A stretch of 64,000 bases of DNA, taken from positions 62,001 to 126,000 of the forward strand of contig JAHBNG010000008.1 in NCBI GenBank assembly GCA_019217005.1. Reading direction: 5' to 3'. How positions within the stretch are numbered: the first letter of the stretch is position 1; each line of letters opens with the position of its first letter. Shown here one piece after another: positions 17,910 to 27,137 of the stretch. The DNA comes from Chloroflexi bacterium TSY (GTDB taxonomy: Bacteria; Chloroflexota; Anaerolineae; Caldilineales; Caldilineaceae). A program made the position numbers and the translations under genes. The notes under the pieces are model-generated. The model did not search any database, was not told the origin of the DNA, and saw only the letters and a list, made by a program, of their open reading frames with translations.

Positions 17910-19145
17910 GTGTTTTGTCAGATAAGTTATAATACGGTAAACTCTGCCAGAAAGTGACTAAAAAAACGAGGAGGCAGAGAGAAATGAAGCAAGTATATAA
18001 AGTTAAACTAAGTGATAAAGACAGAAATGAATTAAGGCGAATAACGGCAAAAGGAAAAGAGAACGTAAGAAAGATAAGAAGGGCACATATTCTGCTCTTG
18101 TCAGATGGAGGAAAAACAGACAGAGAAATCATGGAACGAGTGGGAGTGACGCGAGCAACGGTGGTGCGAATCCGCAAAAGATATGTGACGGAAGGGCTAA
18201 CCAAAGCCCTAGAAGAGAGGCCAAGAAGCGGACGACCAGTCGAGATTAGTAACGAAGCCAGAGCCAAAATCACGGCACTAGCGTGTACGAAAGGACCAGA
18301 TGGGCGAAGCCGATGGACTTTAAGGCTGCTAGCAACCACAGCGGTTGAGTTAAAGTTTGTGGAAGACATTTCGCATGAAACCGTGAGTGAAATTCTGAAA
18401 AAAACGAACTGAAACCCCATTTGAAGGTGCAGTGGTGTATCGGAAAGTTAACACCTACATACTTGTGGCACATGGAACAAATCTTGGACCTCTATGCACA
18501 GCCCTATGACCCCAAGAATCCTCTCTGGTGGGTGTTACGATGAAAAACCTTGTCAGCTCTTGGGCGATACAATCGTGCCGATTGAGATGAAACCAGGCAA
18601 GAAATGGCGCTATGATCATCACTATGAACGCAAGGGCATCTGTTACATCTTGATTGCTTACCAGCCACACACTGGACAGCGGGTTGTTCAGATTACCGAA
18701 CGGCGCAGAGGCCAAGAGTATGCTCGCTTCATGCATGATCTCAAAACGAAACACAATCCTGATGCCGATTCATTACAGATTGTTCAGGATAATCTCAACA
18801 TTCATTCACCCAGTTCCTTCTACACCATCTTTTCGCCTGAGGAAGCTTTCGCTCTGGCTCAGCACTTTCAGATGGTTTATACCCCCCGTCAACGGGAGTT
18901 GGCTTAATATGGTTGAAATTGAACTCTCGGTTATCACTCGCCAAGTTCTTGATCGCCGCATTGATTCCAAAGAGCTTCTTGAGACTGTTGTCCTTGCTCT
19001 TGTCAACGAGCGCAATGAACAATCCGCTACCATTCAATGGCAATTTACCCCCCGCTCTCGCTCGCCAGAAGTTCCAGCGTTTCTATCCTGTTTTGGATAC
19101 CGATTCTGATGACCAACCTGTATCATAACTTATCTGACAAAACAC
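17910..19145 (+). mobile_element. IS630-family insertion sequence nested in IS701-like copy A
   Basis: 1236 bp with ends GTGTTTTGTCAGATAAGTTA / TAACTTATCTGACAAAACAC and TA duplicated on both sides (17908-17909, 19146-19147), the IS630 target. The empty site CTATCTAGAATGC is preserved in copy B at ~62788-62800, proving the insertion. Confidence 0.95.
17984..19109 (+). pseudogene. IS630 transposase, frameshifted
   Basis: Starts MKQVYKVKLSDKDRNELR at 17984 after GAGGAGG. The N-terminal helix-turn-helix (REIMERVGVTRATVVRIRK) and linker ERPRSGRP are followed by the DDE core: CYDEKPCQLLG-type first Asp, IVQDNLNIHSP second Asp, and GSWLNMVEIELSVI with the catalytic Glu. The frame changes near 18405 (A-run), near 18535 (extra GGTG), and near 18895. 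IS630 genes often use one programmed -1 shift, but three shifts at unrelated places argue for decay or sequence error. Confidence 0.85.
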
Positions 19146-21683
19146 TAGAATGCAACGGGCAATATTTGCCATGCTTTTGTTGTCCAAGACCATCAGACCC
19201 GTCAGATAGTTTTCAAAGTGGCGAAACTGTTTACGATTGGCAAATACTGAACGAAAGGTTTCGCTATGCTCCTTGACCAGTGGCGCTACATTTACTATCG
19301 GCAATTGCATCTTGATGGCTCCTTTTCTGCACTTTTTTCTTGATGCAATCTATTGAGATGACTTTTGTCTCTTTTGTCAAAATTGGAAAACCTTCATTTC
19401 ACAACTATCGAGAAACTTATTCCAATAGCTTTGCCAATAGACACGAAAGCTGAGAACTCCAATTTTCAGCATGGCCTCGAAGACAAAGTAGACAATACAA
19501 GCATAGTCGATTGCTTCGAGTGTGTCTCCAAATTGTGCGTGAAGGTTTGGAAATGCATCTAGAAAGAGCGCAACTGAATTTAGAAAAATAATAGAAACAA
19601 CAGTCGGTTCGCCGATCAGAATTTTGATGATACGAGGTCGATCAGAGTTAAGGATGGTAGTCATGATGGGTCTTCGGCGTTAAGATAGGCTAACTCAAGT
19701 ACACGGTATCAAATCCACAAGTTTCGATGCGTCTATGCCCTGAAAAATAGAGTTGTTCCGAAATAGTGTATAGAAACAGGTGATCGTCAATCTCCTGCTG
19801 GCTGCGGGCTACCTGTCGTTGGTGGCACCTGTTTTGGTGTGTCGGATACGGGCGTTTCCAATTGATGAGCGGGGTTGTTTTTCTCTGCCTGGAGAGCCAA
19901 CTTCGGGTTACGGTTGACTGGTAGCAGCTCAAGATTGCTGTCCTGTTGGGGAACAAGATCCAGGGCAGTCTTTCGTCTTGGTTTTCGATAGCGCTCCACT
20001 TCTTTGCCCCGATCTTGCAGACCGATGACCAAACTGTAGGAAACCGGCACCACAAATAACGTCAAAAGTGTGCTCGTGATCATCCCACCCATAATGGCTA
20101 TCGACATGGACTGACGGAATTCACTTCCTTCGGAGATACCTATTACAATCGGAATCATGGCCAAAATTAGTGAAAGAGCCGTCATCAAAATGGGACGCAA
20201 GCGTACCGGCCCCGCTCGCCGCATAGCCAGATCGGCAGAGGCTCCTTTGGCTCGTTCTTTGTTTGCAAAGTCGACCAGCAAAATCGAGTTCTTGGTGACA
20301 AGACCCATGAGCATAATGAAACCGATGAAAGCGGTCATGTCCATGGGACGATTGGTAATCAGAAGCCCCACCAATGCACCAATAATTGAGAGCGTCATCG
20401 CAAGCATGATCAGAAGCGGTTGAATGAAACTACCAAATTGAGAAGCAAGAACCATATAAATAAAGACAACGGCTAACAGCAGTGCCATCCCGAGGTTTGT
20501 AAAGGATTCGGCTTGCGCTTCGGCATCACCGCCCAACTTCACGACTACATCATCCGCATCTGTGTAGACCGTATTCGCATAGTTATCAATAAATGCGGCA
20601 ACGTCGCTGGTTACTTCTGGTTTGTCCCGGCCCGCCACATTCATGCCGATTGTAACAATATTTTCGCGGTTACGCCGCTGAATCTGCGTTGGTCCCGACC
20701 CCTCTACTTGTTCTGCGACCATACGCAGCGGTATAAACTGCCCAGTCGGGGACATCATGTTGATATCGAGAATGTTATTGATCTGCGTCCGATCGCTCTC
20801 TTGAAGACGTACCAATATTTCGGCTTCTTCACCCTCTCCACGAAATGTTGAGGCCACATCGCCATTGATCAACGTCCGAATGGTACCGCCAACCTGGGCG
20901 GTGGTCAAACCTGAATCTGCCGCACGTTGTCGATCGATTTCAATCCGCACCTCTGGCTTGCCCGTATTGAAGCTGGTCGTTACATCAACCAATCCTGGAA
21001 TATTAGCGGTCAATTCGTCGATAAGGGTGAGCGCTTCTTGACCGACCTCAATATATTCTTTTTTGGCCGATATGACTTCCACAAAAATATCTTTGCTTCC
21101 ATCGATAAAGGTATCACCTCCCCCAACACCATCTGCAAGTGCAAAGGAAATACCCGGTACTTGGGCAAGTGGTTCACGCAGATCATCGATAATGCGACGG
21201 CTTGGTTCTTGCCCAGCCGCCTCGGAGGAAACTTTGACAAAGAAAGCGGCTTTCTCTGGTTCAGTCGAGGTACCGATCGTTGTAAAGACGGCCTCTACAT
21301 CTGGATGGTCTGCGATGATCTGTTCGACCTGAATCGCCTCTCTTTCTGTCTGTTCTAGAGGTGCTCCAGGTGGCAACTTCATGCTCACGTCAAAGAAGCC
21401 GCGATCTAAACTTGGAATAAAGGCTGTCTGAATAAAACGTGCACCATACATGCTGGTGGCAACGATTGCTGCCGCGATGAACAGAGTTAACCAACGATGG
21501 TCGAGTGCCCAGTTGACGGTCGCACCATAGAAACGATCGAGCCACCCTCTGCCTGCCACTTCTCGACCAGCTGATTCATCAATTTGGCCTTCCTGGATCT
21601 TTGTATTGGCTTTGAAAAAACGCGATGCCAAAAGCGGTGCCAATGTAAGAGCTTCAAACGTTGAAATGACAATTGCAATGGAG

Positions 21684-23888
21684 GAGGATAGGACATAACA
21701 TAAGATGCGTGCGGTTGAGCGGAACGAGAAGGCAGAAAGGGTTCCGAAAGACTGGTCGAAACGGAGCATAAGTTATATTAAGTTCCGATAAGCGGCCCCC
21801 AATCGACGAACGAGTTCCAGAGAGAATGTTGAAACGGAACTGAACATAAGATGGGAGCCATTTTGACAGGTTGGCAAGAGCTCCCTTTGGCATTAGAGTA
21901 TAAGTCGCCAAAACCATCCCCCGAGCCGCCAAAAGGAGCAACCATCATGATACCACAATGGAATCTAGATATTCGAACGCACCTGGCGCCGATCTGTCCC
22001 TGGCTCAACCCGACAGAACCAAGAGAGGAAGCAGCCAAGCAAGTGGTGGGACCATTGTTGGACGAGACAGAGGACCAACAAGAAGCATATAGTCTCGAGC
22101 GTCCAGACCTGCATAGCCTGTGGCGGGGCGACAAGAGCCTCCTGCCAAGCTTTGTGCAAGAATCGAAAGCAGCCATGACGATACTCGAACTGCTGGGACC
22201 ACTGGAGTGGAGTCACTTCCCAGAACGAGCGAAGAATCGAGCATGGCCAGGAAGTGAGCCGGTGCCAAGAGCCTGTTTTGCGGCAGCCTATCTGGTGAAG
22301 TTGAACAAAGAGATCGCATCGATGCCCAAATTGTGGGAGTATCTGAGCGAGAATCCAGCGTTGGTCTGGCTGTTGGGCTTTCCCCTGGTGCCATCGGATG
22401 AATACTCATGGGGCTTTGATGTGGAAGTGAGCCTCTGCACAGCCAAGCATTTCAGTCGAGTGCTGCGCGAGATGGAGAATGCCCAGTTGCAGTTTCTGCT
22501 CACTGGCACAGTCCACTTGCTGCGAGATGCATTGCCCTCAGACATCACCTTTGGAGACGAGATTTCTCTGGATACCAAGCACATCATCGCTTGGGTGGTC
22601 GAGAACAATTCCAAGCATCGCATGAGCGACCGCTATGTCAAAGAGAATCAACCCAAGGGCGATCCAGATTGCAAGCTGGGTTGCAAAGAGCGCAAAAATC
22701 AGCACGCCAAGGCAAAGCAAACCAAGACCCATGATGGCTCAGACCAGACTCCCACTCAAGAGGGCATGGCTGCCAGTCACGTCCCATCGGGTGAATTCTA
22801 CTGGGGCTATGCCTCTGGCCTCATCGCCACCAAAGTGCCTGAGTGGGGCGAGTTTGTCCTGGCTGAGATGACCCAGACCTTCAATCGAGGCGATGCCACT
22901 TACTTTCATCCCTTGGTGGAACGCACCGAAGCGAGTCTGGGACACAAACCCCGCTTTGGTGCTCTCAATGCCGCTTTTGATGCTTACTATGTTCACGACT
23001 ACTTTCATCAGGCTGGTGGCTTTGCCGCTGTTCCTTTGCGCAAGCCCAACTATACTCGCACCTTCGATGAACAAGGCGCTCCTCTCTGTGAGGCGGACCT
23101 CCCTTTCTCTCTCAAAAGCACCTACTTCAAGCAGAAAAACGCTCTTGTTCCTCACACCTTTGAACGATATGCCTCTCCCCTTCTTCACCCAGAAGCCACT
23201 GGGCAATGCTGTCCCATTGCCCATGCCAACTGGGCCAAAGGTGGTTGCAAGACTGAAATTGCCTCTGGCACAGGCGCTCGCCTTCGCTATCAACTCGACC
23301 GAGAGAGTGATGCCTACAAAGCTCTTTACAACCAGCGCTCTGCCACCGAACGCATCAACTCGCTTGCCAAAGAACTTGGCATCGAGCGACCCAAGCTGCG
23401 CAACCAGCGCTCTATCACCAACCAGAACACGCTCATTTATATCCTTCTCAATCTGCGTGCTCTCCAGCGGGTCAACGCTCACAAGGCGTCTCTCGCTGAC
23501 CAGTAGCTTCTCCGCTCCTGCTCACTCTGACTAATTCGCTTTCATTTTTCTAGCTTGGCGGCGCACGGGGGAAGTTTGGCACACCCTCAGAGCAGAGCAC
23601 CGACAACGGCATCCGGAGCCAGAAGCAACCACTGGTCAATCGACAACCGCACAGAACATCTGTTCCGAGTGACGCTACGTCAGTTGGTTAGATGCCCCTG
23701 CACCTCTTTTTTCCCTTACATCCACACTTTTTCTCCTTTTTGACTTCTTTTTCAATGAACTCTATTTTTTTACGCCCATTCGAAACATAAAAACATGCTT
23801 TATGCTCTTTCTCAGAGGAGAATGATGTGATTTGGCTCACGACTTAACATAACCCTCAATTCTCTGCCTTATGTTTAGTCCTATCCAC
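21684..23888 (+). mobile_element. 2.2-kb DDE insertion sequence inside the RND gene
   Basis: Imperfect ends GAGGATAGGACATAACATAAG and GTGGATAGGACTAAACATAAG (inverted), with 8-bp duplicates CAATGGAG (21676-21683 and 23889-23896). Extra ATAAGATG/TTAACATAA motifs sit near both ends and may be transposase-binding sites. The ~380 bases after the transposase stop contain no convincing gene. Family not assigned with certainty. Confidence 0.88.
21947..23506 (+). CDS. DDE transposase, ~519 aa (unassigned, IS1182/IS5-like fold)
   Basis: The only intact transposase in the window. The start MIPQWNLDIRTHLAP at 21947 is chosen because AAAGGAG stands nine bases before it; the open frame extends 32 codons further upstream without another good start signal. 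Probable catalytic residues: SLDTKHIIAWVVENN (Asp), ALNAAFDAYYVHDYF (Asp), and NQRSATERINSLAKELGIE (Glu in a helix before the conserved Asn/Arg-rich end). A basic insertion with Cys (KGDPDCKLGCKERKNQHAK) follows the first Asp. Since it is intact, this element may still be mobile. Confidence 0.75.
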   Translation: MIPQWNLDIRTHLAPICPWLNPTEPREEAAKQVVGPLLDETEDQQEAYSLERPDLHSLWRGDKSLLPSFVQESKAAMTILELLGPLEWSHFPERAKNRAWPGSEPVPRACFAAAYLVKLNKEIASMPKLWEYLSENPALVWLLGFPLVPSDEYSWGFDVEVSLCTAKHFSRVLREMENAQLQFLLTGTVHLLRDALPSDITFGDEISLDTKHIIAWVVENNSKHRMSDRYVKENQPKGDPDCKLGCKERKNQHAKAKQTKTHDGSDQTPTQEGMAASHVPSGEFYWGYASGLIATKVPEWGEFVLAEMTQTFNRGDATYFHPLVERTEASLGHKPRFGALNAAFDAYYVHDYFHQAGGFAAVPLRKPNYTRTFDEQGAPLCEADLPFSLKSTYFKQKNALVPHTFERYASPLLHPEATGQCCPIAHANWAKGGCKTEIASGTGARLRYQLDRESDAYKALYNQRSATERINSLAKELGIERPKLRNQRSITNQNTLIYILLNLRALQRVNAHKASLADQ

Positions 23889-25434
23889 CAATGGAGACAG
23901 TCAGACCAAAGCTACGGAAGAATCGTCCAATGATGCCCGAAGCATAAGCCACGGGCAAAAAGACCGCCAAAATCGTTGCCGTTGTTGCCAAGACGGGCAG
24001 GATGACTTCATTTGTGGCTTTACTTGCTGCCTCGCGGGGTTTGTAGCCGCGTTCAATCCAGCGCAGGATATTTTCACGTACCACAATCCCATCGTCGATA
24101 ATCAGACCAATCACAAGCGCAAGTGCCAATAGAGATACGTTGTTGAGCGAGATATCCATCAGCTCCATGAAGAAAAGGCTGATGATGATGATCAGAGGCA
24201 TACCAATAATGGTGAGAAATGTATTGCGGAAGTTGCGGAAGAAGACTAAAATTGTCAAACCGGCCAATAAAGCCCCGTAGAGCAAGTCACTGATGGCGCC
24301 ACCGGTTGATTCCCGCACGACAATGGATTCATCTCCGCCGACAACGATGTTGAGCGAGGGATTCTCTATTCGAATTTCTTCTAATGCTTCTTTAACACCT
24401 TCGGCAACAGCCAATGTATTGGACCCGCTTTGTTTACGGATACTAATACTAATAGATTCTTCGCCATTCAGTCGAGTGATAATATCTCGCTCTTCAAAGC
24501 CGTCAACAACCGTTGCTACATCGCGCAGATAGACAGGCGTATTTCTCTGGGCAACGATTACATCCTCCAGTGCAGCCACCGATTGGAAGTTGCCAGGCGT
24601 GCGGATCAACAATTTGCGTCCTTCACTTGTAACGGAACCACCAGGAATGTTGAGATTTTCAGATCGCAGAGAATTGACAACTTGCTGCGGAACGATGCGG
24701 CGCGCCTCCATTGCCTGCAAATCCAAATTAACCTGGATCTGACGAACCTCACCACCTGCCACATCCACGGCTGCTACCCCAGGCACGCGTTGAAGCGGAA
24801 TCTGGATATTGTCTTCAACCCATTTGCGCAGAGTCGCTGGTGTGAACTCTCCCGATGTATCGGCCACACCAAAACGTAAAATAGGATTGTCAGAAGGATT
24901 AAAGCGGCGGATCACGGGTTCCTCTGCATCAGATGGAAGCTGACGCCGTAAAACGCTCACCTTGTCGCGCACGTCTTGACTGGCTTCATCAATACTAACA
25001 TCCAACTCAAAGACTAGGATAATATTGCTCAATCCTTCGAACGTTTGGGAATTGACCTCATCGATACCTGGAAGAGCGCTAAATTCCTCCTCCATGAGGG
25101 ATGTAACAGTATCTTCAATTTCCTCTGGCGAAGCACCTGGATAGATGGTGCTAACGACGATCACCGGAAACTCGACGTTCGGAAATAGATCAACTGGAAT
25201 CGTCGTGAATGAAAGTGTTCCCAACACCAACCCTGCGATGAGCACCATGGTCATCGTAACGGGTTGACGAATCGCAAAATCCCATATCTTCATTGCTCGT
25301 TTAACGCTCCTTGAAATCGAAAATCTGGCAAAGGTTGGTCATCTTAGGCCATTCCAGAAAAAAATTTCTCAATCGACGCACCAACCTATGTCCAATTGCG
25401 GCAGGAACAATTCACTGCGAAAGGTGCTGGTATG

Positions 25435-25502
25435 AGCAATCCCGGATTGGACCTGGAAAACATGCTCTAAAGAAGCCTGCAAGGGTTCAATCCGGGATTG
25501 CT
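25435..25502. promoter_or_regulatory. Inverted repeat between adaptor and RND pump genes
   Basis: Arms AGCAATCCCGGATTG (25435-25449) and CAATCCGGGATTGCT (25488-25502), 15/15 complementary apart from the loop, in the 238-base spacer between the adaptor stop and the RND start. As RNA from the minus strand it forms a stable hairpin, which could tune expression of the pump relative to the adaptor or stabilise the adaptor message. No U-run follows. A small MITE relic is an alternative. Confidence 0.45.
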
Positions 25503-25531
25503 GACGCTCTGTATACGACTCAGTCAAAATA

Positions 25532-26821
25532 CTATTCTGGCAGAGCAAATAGGTCGACTGTTGCAAACATGCCTGGTTTTAGCTCGGTTGCATCTGCTGA
25601 GTCAGGTTTAATTGTGACTTGAACTGTACGCGTAGCGGGATCCAACTCCGGAGCAATCAAGTAGATAGTGCCATCGAAAAGGCGATCTGGATAGGCATCT
25701 ACGCGAATGACGGCTGGTTGACCAATTTTAACATGTGATAATCGAACTTCTTCCACAGGAATCACAACTTTCACTTCATGCGAGAGCAGGACGGCAAGTG
25801 GACTACCGCCTCCGGCCATCACACCAACATGCGCGTCAACGCTGGCAACAATTCCGTCAATGGGTGCACGAACAAGGGCTTTGTCTAAATCCAACTGAGC
25901 CAAGTAGAGAGAAGTTTCCGCTTGTATAACCTGTGCCTCAGCGGAGCGGATTTGTGCCTCTTTCGGACCTTTTTCCAGCCGTGTCACTGCTGCTCGGGCC
26001 GAGACTACCTGCGCGTATGCGCCGGCTATGGCATCCGCGGTAGAGCCTTTCTGAAGCTGCGCGAATTGAGCTTTCGCCGCTTCCAACGAGAGCGTAGCCC
26101 GCTCCAGTGCCGCGCTTTGTGGCAGCGCAGCAATTTGGGGATTGCCCCGAACCTCATTGTAAGCCGCTTGCGCTTGACGGAAACCAGCTTCCGCTTGGCG
26201 AACGCTGGTTTCCGCAATGGCCAGATCTTCTGCTGTTGGACCATCCAGTGTCCGTTGATAGTTTGCCGTCGCGGCATCGAGAGAGGCTTTCGCCACCTCA
26301 ATATCTTCTGGTTCCGGATCTGCCACAAGAAGCTCTAGTTGTGATTGCGCAGATGTGAGGTTCGCAAACGCTTGCTCGCGCTGAGCCTCTAACGTTGTAC
26401 TGTCGAGCGTCGCAATTACGTCACCAGCTTTGACAACGTCTCCAACTTCTACACTTACGTCGAGAATCATCCCACTCACTTCTGCCACAACCGGAAGCCG
26501 GTCAACGGCCAGAATCTCGCCATTATAGTCCAATCGTCCAGCTTGAACTTCGAACAACTCCTCTAGGGTAGCCGCAGTGATTGGCGTTCTTGGGCCCTCG
26601 TCCTCTGTTTCTCCGTCACTTTGACTATCATTCGATGAATCATTGGACTGTTGAGATTCGCCTGCCGATGCCTCCTCTGCTTCAGCAGCGAGCGCAATCG
26701 GTTGGATGGCACAGGCACTCAAAACGAGGGCAAAAATCATGATAATTGCGATCGGAAGACCGACAGAATTAAGAGGCTGTTTTGATAATGGTTGTTTGAA
26801 TTTCCTACGAAGATTACTCAT
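25532..26821 (-). CDS. RND efflux periplasmic adaptor lipoprotein (HlyD/AcrA-like)
   Basis: 429 aa. Links the inner-membrane pump to the outer layers. Residues ~20-38 form a signal peptide ending in the lipobox LVLSAC, so the mature protein is lipid-anchored. A Ser/Asp/Glu-rich linker follows, then biotinyl-lipoyl halves (VVAEVSGMILDVSVEVGDVV and ALVRAPIDGIVASVDAHVG) bracketing a long coiled-coil hairpin rich in Ala/Gln/Glu (residues ~150-290), then a beta-barrel (VVIPVEEVRLSHVKIG). It precedes the RND gene on the same strand. In a presumed monoderm-like Chloroflexota cell the periplasm-spanning role would need adjustment; this is inference. Confidence 0.9.
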   Translation of the reverse strand: MSNLRRKFKQPLSKQPLNSVGLPIAIIMIFALVLSACAIQPIALAAEAEEASAGESQQSNDSSNDSQSDGETEDEGPRTPITAATLEELFEVQAGRLDYNGEILAVDRLPVVAEVSGMILDVSVEVGDVVKAGDVIATLDSTTLEAQREQAFANLTSAQSQLELLVADPEPEDIEVAKASLDAATANYQRTLDGPTAEDLAIAETSVRQAEAGFRQAQAAYNEVRGNPQIAALPQSAALERATLSLEAAKAQFAQLQKGSTADAIAGAYAQVVSARAAVTRLEKGPKEAQIRSAEAQVIQAETSLYLAQLDLDKALVRAPIDGIVASVDAHVGVMAGGGSPLAVLLSHEVKVVIPVEEVRLSHVKIGQPAVIRVDAYPDRLFDGTIYLIAPELDPATRTVQVTIKPDSADATELKPGMFATVDLFALPE

Positions 26822-26893
26822 CCTGGATTCCCCTTTTGGTTGGTTTTTTGTTGGCTGATTGATCTGAATGGCAACTCAGATGTTAATGGCAAC

Positions 26894-26966
26894 GCCACTT
26901 AAAACTTCGGATAATCGTCTTGCAACCGAAATGATTCTATCGTCTGCAGTTTAAATGATGTAACCA
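26894..26966. repeat. Palindromic repeat family B, copy
   Basis: GCCACTTAAAACTTCGGATA ... CGTCTGCAGTTTAAATGATG then TAACC; diverged arms of the 15897 palindrome. Lies in the 26822-27399 divergent intergenic region. Confidence 0.65.
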
Positions 26967-27066
26967 TCAGAAGCGTTGTGTGATTATGACGACAAACATG
27001 TGAAACATTTCACTACCAATCTACTTGAATTACGACTATACTGTCCAATAAAGCAGGTAGTGAGGC

Positions 27067-27137
27067 GCCACTTAAACTTCAGATAATAGGATCGTTTTCT
27101 CTCGAGGGATAATTCTCCGCGGTTTAAATGATGTGGC
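27067..27137. repeat. Palindromic repeat family B, second copy in the same gap
   Basis: GCCACTTAAACTTCAGATAA ... CGCGGTTTAAATGATGTGGC. Ends are perfect complements (GCCAC/GTGGC), with the middle diverged. The rest of 26822-27399 should hold the two divergent promoters; a hairpin GTGCC-N9-GGCAC lies at ~27279-27297 upstream of the SH3 gene. No small ORF seen. Confidence 0.65.

Larger units (their letters stand above)
16777..19310 (-). pseudogene. IS701/IS4-like transposase, copy A (interrupted and deleted)
   Basis: Starts MQLPIVNVAPLVKEHSE at 19310 behind AAAGGAG, is cut by IS630 after NIARCIL, resumes DSADKTNVSRYLSEAPW at about 17907, and ends RQVCSA at 16777. Frameshifts near 17395 (GAGCC versus GAGAGCC) and 17243 (one C fewer). 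The ~115-bp deletion removes the YLLRWPIETVYQDGK segment that carries the Y-2-R-3-E-6-K signature in copy B. Non-functional. Confidence 0.85.
16731..19412 (-). mobile_element. IS701/IS4-like insertion sequence, copy A, carrying IS630
   Basis: Terminal repeats CTCGATAGTTGT at both ends, flanked by 7-bp duplicates AAACTTA (16724-16730 and 19413-19419). Contains the nested IS630 element 17910-19145. Compared with copy B (61519-63223) it has lost ~115 bases near 17051-17061, including the part of the transposase with the catalytic glutamate, so it cannot be autonomous. Confidence 0.9.
15959..19664 (-). pseudogene. Voltage-gated-type cation channel (6TM, single repeat), split by IS701-like copy A
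   Basis: Joining 19664-19413 to 16723-15959 across one AAACTTA duplicate gives a 338-aa channel of the ion_trans fold. Segments: S1 around VSIIFLNSVALFLDA, S2 YACIVYFVFEAMLKI, S3 FDLFIMLASLPLLL, S4 with regularly spaced arginines (LRLGRFLRFIRIMRF), S5 SVFLVLLFLNLSLSM, pore FKVFTVEGWYEIP, S6 RLYFMVSVLIGGILGLSL, then a predicted cytosolic coiled coil (LEEMVKELRAELQQFRTEF). The filter TVEGW resembles calcium-type EGW filters more than the sodium-type LESW of NaChBac; ion choice is inference. Broken in S3, so not functional as written. It follows the RND pump by 120 bases on the same strand. Confidence 0.85.
19787..25293 (-). pseudogene. RND multidrug/metal efflux permease (AcrB/HAE1-like), split by 2.2-kb IS
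   Basis: Inner-membrane proton-driven pump. 25293-23889 encodes the first half (MKIWDFAIRQPVTMTMVL; porter domains; FRNFRNTFLTIIGMPLIII; LALVIGLIIDDGIVVRENIL with the proton-relay Asp pair region), and 21675-19787 the second (FEALTLAPLLASRFF, second porter region, FIGFIMLMGLVTKNSILLVD, MSIAIMGGMITSTLLTLFVV). Joining over one CAATGGAG duplicate gives a continuous 1097-aa protein, usual RND length (junction FGLTVSIAIVISTF). A low-complexity tail of ~70 residues follows the last helix. It lies downstream of its adaptor gene. Broken at TM helix 5-6 in this sequence. Confidence 0.92.

Noticed and set aside
22893..23534. 213-aa frame overlapping the intact transposase in another phase
   Set aside because: Out-of-frame shadow; the 519-aa frame has the start signal and catalytic motifs.
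23555..23743. 62-aa open frame inside the 2.2-kb IS after the transposase
   Set aside because: No ribosome site, low-complexity composition, no recognisable motif; treated as non-coding.
25340..25365. TTAGGCCATTCCAGAAAAAA as a further ISAzo13-type left end
   Set aside because: Only partial match, no partner right end within a sensible distance.
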